The notes beneath the pieces are model-generated. The model ran no database searches, was not told the origin of the DNA, and saw only the letters and a program-made list of their open reading frames with translations. From Sweltsa coloradensis (lineage: Eukaryota; Arthropoda; Insecta; Plecoptera; Chloroperlidae): a stretch of DNA of 64,000 nt. The translations under genes were made by a program, and so were the position numbers. The stretch lies in contig JAMZAV010001448.1 in assembly GCA_024449915.1 (NCBI GenBank), positions 124,001 through 188,000 of the forward strand, written 5' to 3'. Below are positions 57,201-64,000 of this stretch, piece by piece (position 1 is the stretch's first letter; every line of letters starts with the position of its first letter).

Positions 57201-60200
57201 CTACATCTGGTTGTTTTCAGTTCCTAATGACTGAGCTGAACACGTTCTACATCAAGTGCGTGATGAGGGTCCCTCCTTCTCACTACATCTGGTTGTTTTC
57301 AGTTCCTAATGACTGAGCTGAACACGTTCTACCTCAAGTTCGTGATGTGGGTCCCTCCTTCTCACTACATCTGGTTGTTTTCAGTTCCTAATGACTGAGC
57401 TGAACACGTTCTACCTCAAGTTCGTGATGTGGGTCCCTCCTTCTCACTACATCTGGTTGTTTTCAGTTCCTAATGACTGAGCTGAACACGTTCTACCTCA
57501 AGTTCGTGATGTGGGTCCCTCCTTCTCACTACATCTGGTTGTTTTCAGTTCCTAATGACTGAGCTGAACACGTTTTACCTCAAGTTCGTGATGTGGGTCC
57601 CTCCTTCTCACTACATCTGGTTGTTTTCAGTTCCTAATGACTGAGCTGAACACGTTCTACCTCAAGTTCGTGATGTGGGTCCCTCCTTCTCACTACATCT
57701 GGTTGTTTTCAGTTCCTAATGACTGAGCTGAACACTGTCTACCTCAAGTTCGTGATGTGGGTCCCTCCTTCTCACTACATCTGGTTGTTTTCAGTTCCTA
57801 ATGACTGAGCTGAACACGTTCTGCCTCAAGTTCGTGATGTGGGTCCCTCCTTCTCACTACATCTGGTTGTTTTCAGTTCCTAATGACTGAGCTGAACACG
57901 TTCTACATCAAGTTCGTGATGTGGGTCCCTCCTTCTCACTACATCTGGTTGTTTTCAGTTCCTAATGACTGAGCTGAACACGTTCTACCTCAAGTTCGTG
58001 ATGTGGGTCCCTCCTTCTCACTACATCAATGCCGTCAGACTAGTGTTTGTTCTGTTCTGGGGCGCCGTCGGCGTCAGAGAGGGATTCCAGTACCTTGATG
58101 ATCCGTAAGTTAAATCTCTGCACTATATCACTTTGTTCGCCTGGAAAGTGTGACAAATATGAAATACTAGACGCCTCGTGAAAACTGGTGATAAAACTCG
58201 ACACTTTCTCAATCTTGGCTAAAAATTTGATGATTAATTACATATTTGATTACCTGTTAGTGTATCATTCAAAGTCAAACATTTTGCTGCAAATTTGTAA
58301 TTTTCAATTATTCTACATGTTTATAATGGTTGAAAATTTTCAAATTTGAACTTTTCAGACAAGTGTTTGTTTTGTTTTGGGGTGCCGTCGGTGTGAAAGA
58401 TGGTTTCCAGTATCTTGAAGAGCCGTAAGTTTCCTTGCGTTTCCTTCGTGTGACTCGGCTCCCAGACTGGTGTTTGTTTGTTGGTTAGAACTAATGTGTC
58501 TTGATCATGCTCTCGTACGGACGGGGGGTTTATGTGTGTGCTGTGTGTGTTTAGGTGGTGTTTTGTAAGTAACAAACATTGTTTTTTGTTAACCCTTTCC
58601 AGTACGGTTATTTTCCATTTATTTTACCTGGGAATACCCATTTAATTTCCAAGAGGTCAAAAGTAAAGCGAAACCATATACACTTGTGCTTGTAGCTTTG
58701 AAAGTTATCAACCAATTAACTTAAAATTTTCAGGATAGGTTTACAATAAAGAAGTTATCAATTAAAAAAATAAAACATGTCTGTATAATTATTATCGTGA
58801 ATCCAATCCCAGCCATTATTTACGCCTAGGCCTACGCCTACACCGGCGCCGTCATGATTAGAAACTCCTGAATCACTTGAATCAACATCATCACTGTCAG
58901 AATCTCCCATTTCACTTGAACTATTATTAGAAATAGAAACGTTATCATCGTTGTCAGAATCGCTGTAGTCACTCTCAAAAAGAATATTGTTAACAACATC
59001 AACAGTCAACTTCGGTCGCATAGCAGCCATGACGGAACGATTGACGGCCGGCGTGTTTACAAAACAAACTCGGATGTTTTTCATCGATGTATCAATGCGC
59101 GTTTCACGCCGGTAATGCAGTCGCCTCGATATTCTTACGCGCGGAACCTTCTGCTATCTAGCGGTAAAGATTTGAACTCGATAGGACTGCTGGTACCGGA
59201 GATATGGCGGGTTATTTGAACTCGCGCACCAACGACGTCCCCAGGACGTCGTTGTACGGAGCGTCACGGCGATCTATCACGTCCCAGAGGCGTTGTTGTA
59301 CTGGAAAGGGTTAAGTAGGGGTGTGGAAAGGGAACCCAACAGCTTACCTGGTTGGTGACTGCAGGCATCTCGTAGAAGATAGACACAAATAAAAATAAAC
59401 ATAATACACGAAAACAACAGGGCCTTGCTCACTCGACGCTCTCCGCTCTCGTCGAGTGGGCAAGGCACTGTTTGGCCGAAACAGATTCGACGTTATCGTG
59501 TATTATGTTTATTTTTATTTGTGCCTTTCTTCTACGAGATCTCTGCAGTCGCCGACCAGGAAAGCTGTTGGGTTCCCTTTCCACACCCCTACTTAACATT
59601 AACTAGCCATTTGGCATCTCCTATCTATCACCAAAGATTGTATTTGTTATTCGTGTCTCGGGAGTGAGACAATCTTGGAAATGTAGTACTAATGTTATGC
59701 ATTTCTATAACTGCTGTACTATTGTGCAAGTATAATCTAACGTTTCAGGATGAAAAACATAAATTGATAATATAAGTGTGCTTTCCTACATTACAGAGAC
59801 TGTACTAAGTTTGGAAGACAAGCTTGGATGCTCATTGCCATCATTTCTACAGAGTTCCTTATTGTTGCCAAATTTGATTGGGAGACAATAACAAAACCAA
59901 TTCCAAGGCATATTCTGCTCTTCTGGACTATTGGAATGACATTATTAATAGTTTGGACTGTATGGAGATTCTTTGTTGCCACGTCAACTGAGAAACCGTA
60001 AGTAAATGCAGCTGTTTTTTTTCCAGACAGTTGGAAAAATAGATCAATAATCCCAAATTGTAACCACATATTTTATTGCACAAAGAATTGTTTCAACAGC
60101 AATTAGTGGCAAGTACAGAGATAATTGCTCATAAAGAAAGTTTAAAGGAAAAAATATTCACTGAAAGCCTGCAGTTTTAACTTTTAATTAAGTAGGCTTC

Positions 60201-61530
60201 AATTCAAATTTGAAGACAGGAATTCGTGTTAAGTAGGCAAGTATAGAGGAGAGTGCGGCTGTGAGGTCTTGCGTGATATACAAGTCACTCAATATTCACA
60301 ACAATTGAAGAGTAGAGTGGAAATAAATTAATGCTGGACAATTATTATAAACTATTCAAATAATACGCCCGCTGCATAACAACAATTTTTAACCAGAGCT
60401 AGTAGTAATTAGTAAAATAATTCCACCTTAAATTTTGTGTTTGTTCTGGAACCTACCCATGGCCCCTATTCAATAACTTCACGGGTTTGACTCGGGAGTA
60501 ATGGTAATCGATCCGGTTGTTGTTTGTCGAGGTCGAAAAGTATTATTTACATGGCAGTGGACGGTCAAATGTGAACAAATGATCCGCAGTCAGTTGTCAA
60601 ATATTCGAAATGACATAGACGTGTGTATTATTTCCAATGGGGGAGAAATTGGATTTAAATGGTATAATTTCAAGAAAAAAGGGAACATACGGGACTTTTA
60701 GGGGTAGGCCCTTACTAAAGGTAGGTTTTCTTTAAACATACTATTGTTATTCGTTTGAGAAAGTTAATAATGTTGTTGTGTTTACGTGTAGGCCAAGGCT
60801 TATCATCCACCATTTTTACTCGGTTGTCACGGATTATATCGCAACGATATCGACCTCAACCGGGTCGATCACTAACAGCCGAGTCGATTACGGTAGAAAA
60901 CGCCCGGGTCCAACTCGGTCAGAGTTATAGAATCTGGGTCCTCAAGCCTACATTTTGTGTTAGAAAATATTTTTATTTACTGTTTCCTATTATTTGGCAA
61001 AAAATCTATTTTTCTGAAAATTTCTGTTTTTTTTCCTCCAACTTATTTTAAATCCCTAGTTGTAACTCACAGTTCACTTACACTTATTGTAGAACGTAGA
61101 GAAAAACTTTAATAACAAGCAAATATGTAAACGCTGAGACTGAGGGTAAAACATGTTTTCAATTACATGGGTTGCCACAGGACGATATTTTTTGGTACTA
61201 ATATGGATATTATGTCTTGTTAAATAAAAATCTATGTGTTAGCATTTTGAAAGGGGGTGTTTTTGTCATCAGGGCAATTATAAAATAATGAAAATTGTTA
61301 ATCAAAATAAATACATAATTGAAATGTCAAAACAGGCTGAAAATCTAAATTTTTATTTAGTGTAGGCCCATACTTTATATCGGTGACTTGTTTATATGCG
61401 GGTGACATTTTGACAATTATGTTTCAGAAAGCCTACATTGGACGTGGACCAAAGACGCTTACGCTGGGACCTGGTTCGTTCTTGTGAACTTGGGAGCTCT
61501 TTCTCAACAGCTAAGCTAGGCGTAGAGTAA
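45039..61530 (+). CDS. PTDSS2: Phosphatidylserine synthase, PTDSS2 type, ten coding exons
   Basis: PSS enzymes are multi-pass ER membrane proteins that exchange the head group of phosphatidylethanolamine (PSS2) or phosphatidylcholine (PSS1) for serine. Coding exons: 45039-45220, 45641-45742, 49638-49788, 51425-51559, 51841-52005, 54182-54300, 55713-55827, 57959-58104, 59797-59997, 61428-61530. Phases agree and give 472 residues (human PSS2 is about 487). Family signatures: [48 protein letters not shown] block, [37 protein letters not shown]. Choice of PSS2 over PSS1 rests on these matches. Three irregularities (exon 5 start, exon 8 array, duplicated exon-8 half) are described separately. The HFLGWW histidine is proline here, so activity is uncertain. 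Confidence 0.93.
45641..45742 (+). CDS. PTDSS2: PSS2 exon 2: first membrane segment
   Basis: Encodes [21 protein letters not shown], the first transmembrane helix, then [12 protein letters not shown] and two bases of Arg (YNTKRG motif). Acceptor catctttcag, donor AG|gtaagt, phase 2/2. Confidence 0.92.
45835..46035. mobile_element. Small TIR element in PSS2 intron 2
   Basis: Ends share gcaaagcattgtgggagaaa / gcaaagtattacgggagaaa (inverted) and an inner tgtggcgtactgcgtttccaacacag. A relative is at 48,035-48,235 (tgatggactgcgtttctcac). Confidence 0.6.
46125..46719. mobile_element. Tc1/mariner-type MITE with long inverted ends
   Basis: Inverted ends of about 115 bp starting CAATCAGGGTCATATATAAA and (right, inverted) CAGTCAGGGTCATATATAAA, flanked by TA. 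595 bp; the 365-bp centre has no coding frame I recognise. Confidence 0.8.
46894..47998. mobile_element. TIR element with CCAGTGGCGTCACTAG-type ends
   Basis: Left CCAGGAGCGTCACTAGA, right (inverted) CCAGTGGCGTCACTAGGG; ATAGTA on both sides. Subterminal GGGGGGGCGC tracts are shared with the right end. Contains a SINE. Related in style to the hAT element at 54,907-55,423. Confidence 0.7.
47476..47660 (+). mobile_element. tRNA-derived SINE nested in a TIR element
   Basis: tRNA-like head with A-box (ggctcgggcgctaagcgctc) and a perfect B-box (gggttcgaatcccg), then the tail ggcaatcctgactgaaggtt to cggacatcccttcacaattt. A minus-strand copy without the head is at 2,465-2,590. It sits inside the TIR element 46,894-47,998. 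Confidence 0.8.
48035..48235. mobile_element. Relative of the small TIR element at 45,835
   Basis: Same layout: outer inverted pieces with gtgcttcctaaatgg / ggagtttacatgctcg, inner inverted gtgtgtgatggactg / ccgaatacacatgg region and cggagcacgcatggacagtt end. More diverged. Confidence 0.5.
48410..48863. mobile_element. hAT-like MITE with TATCGATAA-rich interior
   Basis: Ends TAGGAATGCACACGATAAT and (right, inverted) TAGGGATGCACACTGCACG, flanked by TACACAAG and AACACAGG, an imperfect 8-bp duplication. Confidence 0.6.
49638..49788 (+). CDS. PTDSS2: PSS2 exon 3: second and third membrane segments
   Basis: Starts by completing Arg of YNTKRG, then [14 protein letters not shown] (helix), the loop [15 protein letters not shown] with the conserved RPHP, and a second helix ending LIFILFQ. 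Donor CAG|gtaagc, phase 0. The 3.9-kb intron before it holds four TIR elements and a SINE. Confidence 0.93.
50036..50055 (+). repeat. Poly-C run
   Basis: About 20 uninterrupted C; a second run at 50,683-50,700 and a third at about 51,007-51,020. Lengths in such runs are often misread. Confidence 0.9.
50727..51060 (+). repeat. Dispersed repeat, plus copy
   Basis: From ctaggaaaacgcttaagtcc to ggtcagaatcggcccaaatg, broken by a C run at about 51,007-51,020. The minus copy is at 52,330-52,845 and a partial copy at 40,265-40,480. Confidence 0.7.
51425..51559 (+). CDS. PTDSS2: PSS2 exon 4: conserved lumenal/cytosolic loop
   Basis: 45 codons, phase 0/0. Contains [19 protein letters not shown] and LIYD, a hallmark block of PSS1/PSS2, and ends NPFHNVW. 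In the family the next residues are DK(I/L/M)D, which here are found in the intron-side sequence of the following exon (see exon 5). Confidence 0.95.
51841..52005 (+). CDS. PTDSS2: PSS2 exon 5: catalytic block with an abnormal 5' edge
   Basis: From the acceptor at 51839-51840 the exon reads 55 codons: [15 protein letters not shown], then [16 protein letters not shown], then [20 protein letters not shown] and WDH. Acidic and amide residues known to be essential in hamster PSS1 (the two Glu of E-x-x-E, Asn of PNF, Glu of SEC, Asp of WWD) are present. The essential His of HFLGWW is Pro (codon CCC). A second acceptor lies 24 nt upstream (51815-51816) and would add DKID, the family motif, but then runs into an in-frame TAG at 51838. 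With the downstream acceptor the spacing to VPxxFLGWW is exactly that of the family. Donor CAC|gtgagt. Confidence 0.85.
52330..52845 (-). repeat. Dispersed repeat, minus copy with internal duplication
   Basis: Contains the family body twice in tandem (gggccgattctgaccaaac at 52,369 and 52,545) and ends at ggcgggacttaagcgttttc near 52,835. The doubled part is about 175 bp. Confidence 0.7.
53433..53576. mobile_element. 144-bp MITE
   Basis: Ends CAGAGGCAGGTATTTACGG and (right, inverted) CAGAGGCAGGTATTTGTGG. A second short piece (gcaggtaggcc, near 53,755) may be a relic of another copy. Confidence 0.6.
54182..54300 (+). CDS. PTDSS2: PSS2 exon 6: catalytic Asp/Asn motif
   Basis: Encodes [16 protein letters not shown], holding the conserved Asp and Asn of the active region, then [20 protein letters not shown] and two bases of Lys. 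Acceptor tcctttacag, donor AA|gtacgt, phase 2 out. Confidence 0.95.
54907..55423. mobile_element. hAT-type MITE in PSS2 intron 6
   Basis: Ends CAGTGGCGGAACTAGG and (right, inverted) CAGTGGCGGAACTTCTT; perfect 8-bp target duplication CTTGATTT (54,899-54,906 and 55,424-55,431). 517 bp, contains an 11-13 nt C run. Confidence 0.88.
55713..55827 (+). CDS. PTDSS2: PSS2 exon 7
   Basis: Completes IPTYKGK, then [20 protein letters not shown] and a helix start ([11 protein letters not shown]), matching the family's QF-P-SWVRFEWKP region. Phase 2 in, phase 0 out (TTG|gtaagc). The following intron (55828-57958) contains the 82-bp exon-acceptor array. Confidence 0.93.
56401..57958 (+). repeat. 82-bp minisatellite made of PSS2 exon-8 start plus its splice acceptor
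   Basis: Nineteen complete 82-bp units run into the true exon 8 at 57959, which is the twentieth copy of the exon part. Each unit has 69 nt of coding sequence ([15 protein letters not shown]...SHYI) and 13 nt ending in ttgttttcag. The first unit has lost the AG (gtgtgcgg), so 18 upstream decoy acceptors precede the real one. Units are almost identical; I see single variants near 56,716, 57,250-57,267, 57,575, 57,735, 57,824 and 57,907. 82 is not a multiple of 3: reading from any decoy gives [12 protein letters not shown] and then TGA. The array is recent and may vary in copy number. Confidence 0.95.
57959..58104 (+). CDS. PTDSS2: PSS2 exon 8: functional last copy of the amplified exon
   Basis: Reads [20 protein letters not shown] then [20 protein letters not shown] and EGFQYLDDP. 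The [11 protein letters not shown] motif is a signature of PSS enzymes. The first 69 nt are identical in kind to the repeat copies upstream; only this last copy continues past HYI into the rest of the exon and a donor (CC|gtaagt, phase 2). The splice machinery must therefore choose this acceptor out of 19 near-identical ones. Confidence 0.93.
58359..58424 (+). CDS. Duplicate of the 3' half of PSS2 exon 8, possible cassette exon
   Basis: 66 nt between cttttcag and CC|gtaagt, phase 2/2, so it can be added without changing frame. Read in that frame it gives [20 protein letters not shown] then EP, matching exon 8 at about 18 of 23 positions when the shared Arg is included; changes are conservative (R/K, E/D) and several codons differ only silently. 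That pattern suggests an old copy kept under coding constraint. Inclusion would insert 22 mostly hydrophobic residues after DDP. It could instead be an alternative second half whose partner intron has been lost, or an unused relic. Confidence 0.5.
58589..59314. mobile_element. Short piggyBac-type element in PSS2 intron 8
   Basis: TTAA at 58,589-58,592 and 59,311-59,314, with inverted ends CCCTTTCCAGTAC on both sides. 726 bp, carrying a minus-strand transposase N-terminal remnant. Its right TTAA is also the left edge of a palindromic element (59,311-59,596), so piggyBac appears to have inserted at that edge. Confidence 0.88.
58758..59084 (-). pseudogene. piggyBac transposase N-terminal fragment
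   Basis: Open minus-strand frame: [55 protein letters not shown], then [20 protein letters not shown]. The L-T-x-D-x-(V/I)-x-x-I-L-x-x-S-D opening followed by an acidic Ser-Asp stretch is typical of piggyBac transposases. It stops before any catalytic motif. Confidence 0.6.
59311..59596. mobile_element. Near-perfect palindromic (foldback) element
   Basis: Arms of about 105 bp (TTAAGTAGGGGTGTGGAAAG inward to cataatacacga) are inverted copies separated by about 75 bp. A one-armed relative with the same middle sequence (gtggccgaaacag) lies at 23,150-23,305. The middle contains a ggcc...ggccGAAAC hairpin, but no hammerhead core. Confidence 0.85.
59797..59997 (+). CDS. PTDSS2: PSS2 exon 9: C-terminal membrane segments
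   Basis: Starts [20 protein letters not shown], then [11 protein letters not shown], and a second hydrophobic segment ([20 protein letters not shown]). GPQAW, TELLIVVK and TWTVWRFF are the family equivalents. Phase 2/2 (CC|gtaagt). Confidence 0.93.
61428..61530 (+). CDS. PTDSS2: PSS2 exon 10: C-terminal tail and stop
   Basis: Acceptor tatgtttcag. Encodes [20 protein letters not shown] and [13 protein letters not shown], then TAA at 61528. The tail is short, basic then polar, with no match I recognise; the stop comes about where PSS2 proteins end. It is supported by frame, splice site and position rather than by homology. Confidence 0.75.
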
Positions 61531-61938
61531 AATTTGTTACATACACAAAAGTTTATATTATGTTTGTTTTGACAAAGCGTTGTTAAGATACTGTTACCAA
61601 GTATTTGATGTGTAATTGCTCTGTGGAAATACTGATTTATTACTTCAAAAGTAAATACGTAGTACTAAAAGTACGTTGTATAGGATAATAGGACATACCT
61701 CACGTAGGAATCTCCTGACCAACAACTCATGTAAAATCTTAGGAAGGCATCACCAAGATTTTCAACGGTTCTCTTGATCTTTGGCTTTTGTTTAAAAAGT
61801 TGAAATGAAATGACCTTATTAGTAGTGCCAAAAGTTAGTTTGTAGTGGAGAATAGCTGATGCATTTTAAAAGACATAAATGTATTATTGGTATGTAATAT
61901 TACATTATAATTTATTATAAGCTATTTACCAAAATTGC

Positions 61939-61944
61939 AATAAA
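61939..61944 (+). terminator. Likely PSS2 polyadenylation signal
   Basis: AATAAA about 410 nt after the PSS2 stop, in an AT-rich stretch without open frames. Cleavage position not visible. Confidence 0.5.
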
Positions 61945-62430
61945 TAACTTGATACCAGAGATCCTGTGAGTCCTTAATGTTATTGCTATAACATCTTGAT
62001 CCTCTGTCAACCACTTAAAGTTTATGCCAGTATATGGGCTCCTAGTGTTGTTTGTTGTCAGAAAATGAAAATATGAAGCGTGTTTATTGTGTTGACAGAA
62101 GAATTGACTTTTAATCTAACTGCCGAGCATCACTATTAATTACAGAAGGACTTTTATAAAAGAAAACTCATTGATGCTTATGTGAGAAAAGATACTGGGA
62201 TTGCTTGATATGGACCTGACAATGTAGACTAGCGGAAGAAGATTAATCCAAAGAACAAGTAGAAAACTCTGCATTCTTTCAATCAACAAGCAAGATAACA
62301 ACAACAATCAGCTGCCTTATTTGATGGCCGGTTAACATGTTGGTAAAACAGCTTTCTGCTTGGCCCCTGATTTATAAGTTGATGGCACGGCTCGGTTATT
62401 ATAATAAACCTGTCCCGAGGGCTATGCAAG
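61945..62430. other. Spacer downstream of PSS2
   Basis: AT-rich, no frame of note, no repeat recognised. Probably flanking spacer after the polyadenylation signal. Confidence 0.5.
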
Positions 62431-62433
62431 GAC

Positions 62434-62790
62434 TAGAAGAGCGTGTGGGGCCAGGCCCCAGGGAGGCTGGGACGTGTGTGGTGTAGAAGAGCGTGTGGGG
62501 CCTGGGCCCCAGGGAGGCAGGGATGCGTGTGTGGTGTCACAGTGAGGTGTAGAGAGCATGTGGGCCAGGCCCAGGGAGGGAGGGATGTGTGTGGTGTAGA
62601 AGAGCGTGTGGGGCCGGGCCCCAGGGAGGCAGGGGCGTGTGTGGTGTAGGAGAGCGTGTGGGGCCGGGCCAGGGCAGGGACGGGCGTGTGAGGTGTAGAA
62701 GAGCGTGTGGGGCCGGGCCCCAGGGAGGCAGGGGCGTGTGTGGTGTAGAAGAGCGTGTGGGGCCGGGCCCCAGGGAGGGGCGTGTGCCCT
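62434..62790 (+). repeat. GC-rich minisatellite, about 50-bp unit
   Basis: Six to seven units of tagaagagcgtgtggggccg then ggccccagggaggcaggggc. A change to high GC from the AT-rich surroundings. The open frame across it is only a product of the repeat. Confidence 0.85.
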
Positions 62791-63716
62791 ACGTGTGTGT
62801 GGTTCCGGTGGTCGCCGTGTGGCAGCGCGCGCGTGTTAGGCCGCGGGCTGTATTGATTGCTCGCCGCCCGCCTGCCTGGTGTACGGAGGGGTGGGCGACC
62901 TCCGCTGACTGGAGCTGCTGTCAGTACGGCATGATCCCTTACAGCGCGTGTATGTGCTTCCGCCAGGGGGGGCGCGGAGCCTCGGGCTGGGTGGTCGTCG
63001 GCGACGGTGACCAGGTAAACAACACACCATCCTCTCTCCTTGACGTTGCGTGCGTGCTCTGGGTTAGCTTATCTTATCACGTAGGCCTGCACACGTCTAG
63101 CGATGTGGTAATAGCGCTCTTACATGGCGCTGTTACCTTCCTAGCCAGCAGCTAGCCTTGTGCATCAGCATGAAGGTACGCGGGCTCGACACCCGTCAGC
63201 CGAGGGTTAGTTAGCGTTATCACCGCCGACCTCTGGTCAAGTAGTTCCCCCCCCCCGCCCACGCACACGTGGGTGGATACTTGACCAGCTAGTCTACCCG
63301 GAAGTAATGTCTTATCGACTACATTCGATCCAGAGGATCATTAAGCGCCTATCTGCCGCCGCTCTCTCAACATACGCAGACGCACCTTGCAGCTCGTACT
63401 TGTCGATCCTCTGATTTATTGTTGTTATAATTTATCTTATTCAATAATATTATGTATACTGATACAAGAAACATAATAATCGGCATTTGCACCAGAGATG
63501 ATCCACATACATCACATCTCTTTGGTGACGAGCCTTCCCTTCTACAAATAACAAAACACATTAAACTTACAAGTCAAACAGAATCAGAAACCGTGTGTTT
63601 ACAATAAAACTTTGAGTAAGTAAGTAAGTAAGTTTTATTTCCAGACACATAGCATATTACATTATAACACTTTAGTATGTTAGTATGTTGAATGTTGATG
63701 ACTCCTAATATGTTGC

Positions 63717-64000
63717 TTTTTGAAACTCTGGATCCCAGAGATATCGACGATTATGTTGAGTGGTTGGTCCACTAGTTCCAATAGGTCGTGTCTGGATCCC
63801 AGTGGTTGCCTGAGATATCGAAGATTATGTTGAATGGTTGGTCCACTAGTTCCAATGGGTCGTGTCTGGATCCCAGTGGTTGCCTGAGATATCGAAGATG
63901 ATGTTGAGTTGTTGGTCCACTAGTTCAATGGGTCGTGTCTGGATCCCAGTGGTTGCCTGAGATATCGAAGATGATGTTGAGTGGTTGGTCCACTAGTTCC
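63717..64000 (+). repeat. 74-bp tandem repeat, cut by the window end
   Basis: Units of tgagatatcgaagattatgt, ggttggtccactagttccaa, gtcgtgtctggatcccagtg; unit starts at 63,811, 63,885 and 63,958. Preceded by (GTAA)n at 63,622-63,644. Confidence 0.9.

Noticed and set aside
56401..57958. Regular array resembling CRISPR
   Set aside because: Units are contiguous with no unique spacers and derive from a PSS2 exon; the genome is eukaryotic.
62589..63155. 188-codon frame
   Set aside because: First half is translation of the GC-rich minisatellite. The rest has a possible donor (CAG|gtaaac at 63,015) but no recognisable domain.

Overview
The window is animal nuclear DNA, from an invertebrate. Genes are split by GT-AG introns, there is no operon structure, and introns and spacers are crowded with transposons, tRNA-derived SINEs, minisatellites and microsatellites. 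The two proteins resemble arthropod-type homologues more than vertebrate ones, but the species cannot be named from this. A palindromic word, TAGGCCTA, is strikingly common throughout.

Layout. Bases 1-20,490 hold no gene I can support. They carry dispersed repeats, LINE pieces, hairpin MITEs and a 9.1-kb unit with matching inverted ends (about 5,101-14,243). The middle of that unit (about 7,610-13,400) looks like poor-quality, homopolymer-inflated sequence. A Penelope-like element piece with a hammerhead-type ribozyme motif lies at 16,115-16,537 on the minus strand.

Bases 20,493-37,653 are a complete calnexin gene on the plus strand: signal-peptide exon, lectin domain, P-domain with four plus four repeats, transmembrane exon, acidic tail and an RRPRKE C-terminus. 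All exon phases agree and give 574 residues. The transmembrane exon exists as two tandem copies, each 126 nt and phase 0/0 (32,524-32,649 and 33,034-33,159). Introns carry a second Penelope-like piece, a Harbinger element with a MADF remnant, several hAT elements with exact 8-bp target duplications, and a piggyBac element with a hAT nested inside it.

Bases 37,654-45,010 are intergenic: a Tigger/pogo-type element, a large foldback element split by a second element, LINE debris, and a GC-rich candidate promoter.

Bases 45,039-61,944 are a phosphatidylserine synthase gene of the PTDSS2 type on the plus strand, ten coding exons and 472 residues. It has three oddities. Exon 5 starts with two acceptors 24 nt apart, around an in-frame TAG, and the histidine of the HFLGWW motif reads as proline. 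The 5' half of exon 8, together with its splice acceptor, is amplified into twenty 82-bp copies. The 3' half of exon 8 recurs downstream as an intact 66-nt phase 2/2 cassette.

Bases 61,945-64,000 hold two minisatellites and no convincing gene.

Calnexin and PSS2 both work in the ER membrane and are both known from mitochondria-associated ER membranes. Their same-strand adjacency may be chance. The biology most worth following is exon-level: a possible switch of calnexin's membrane anchor, and an unstable splice-acceptor array in PSS2.
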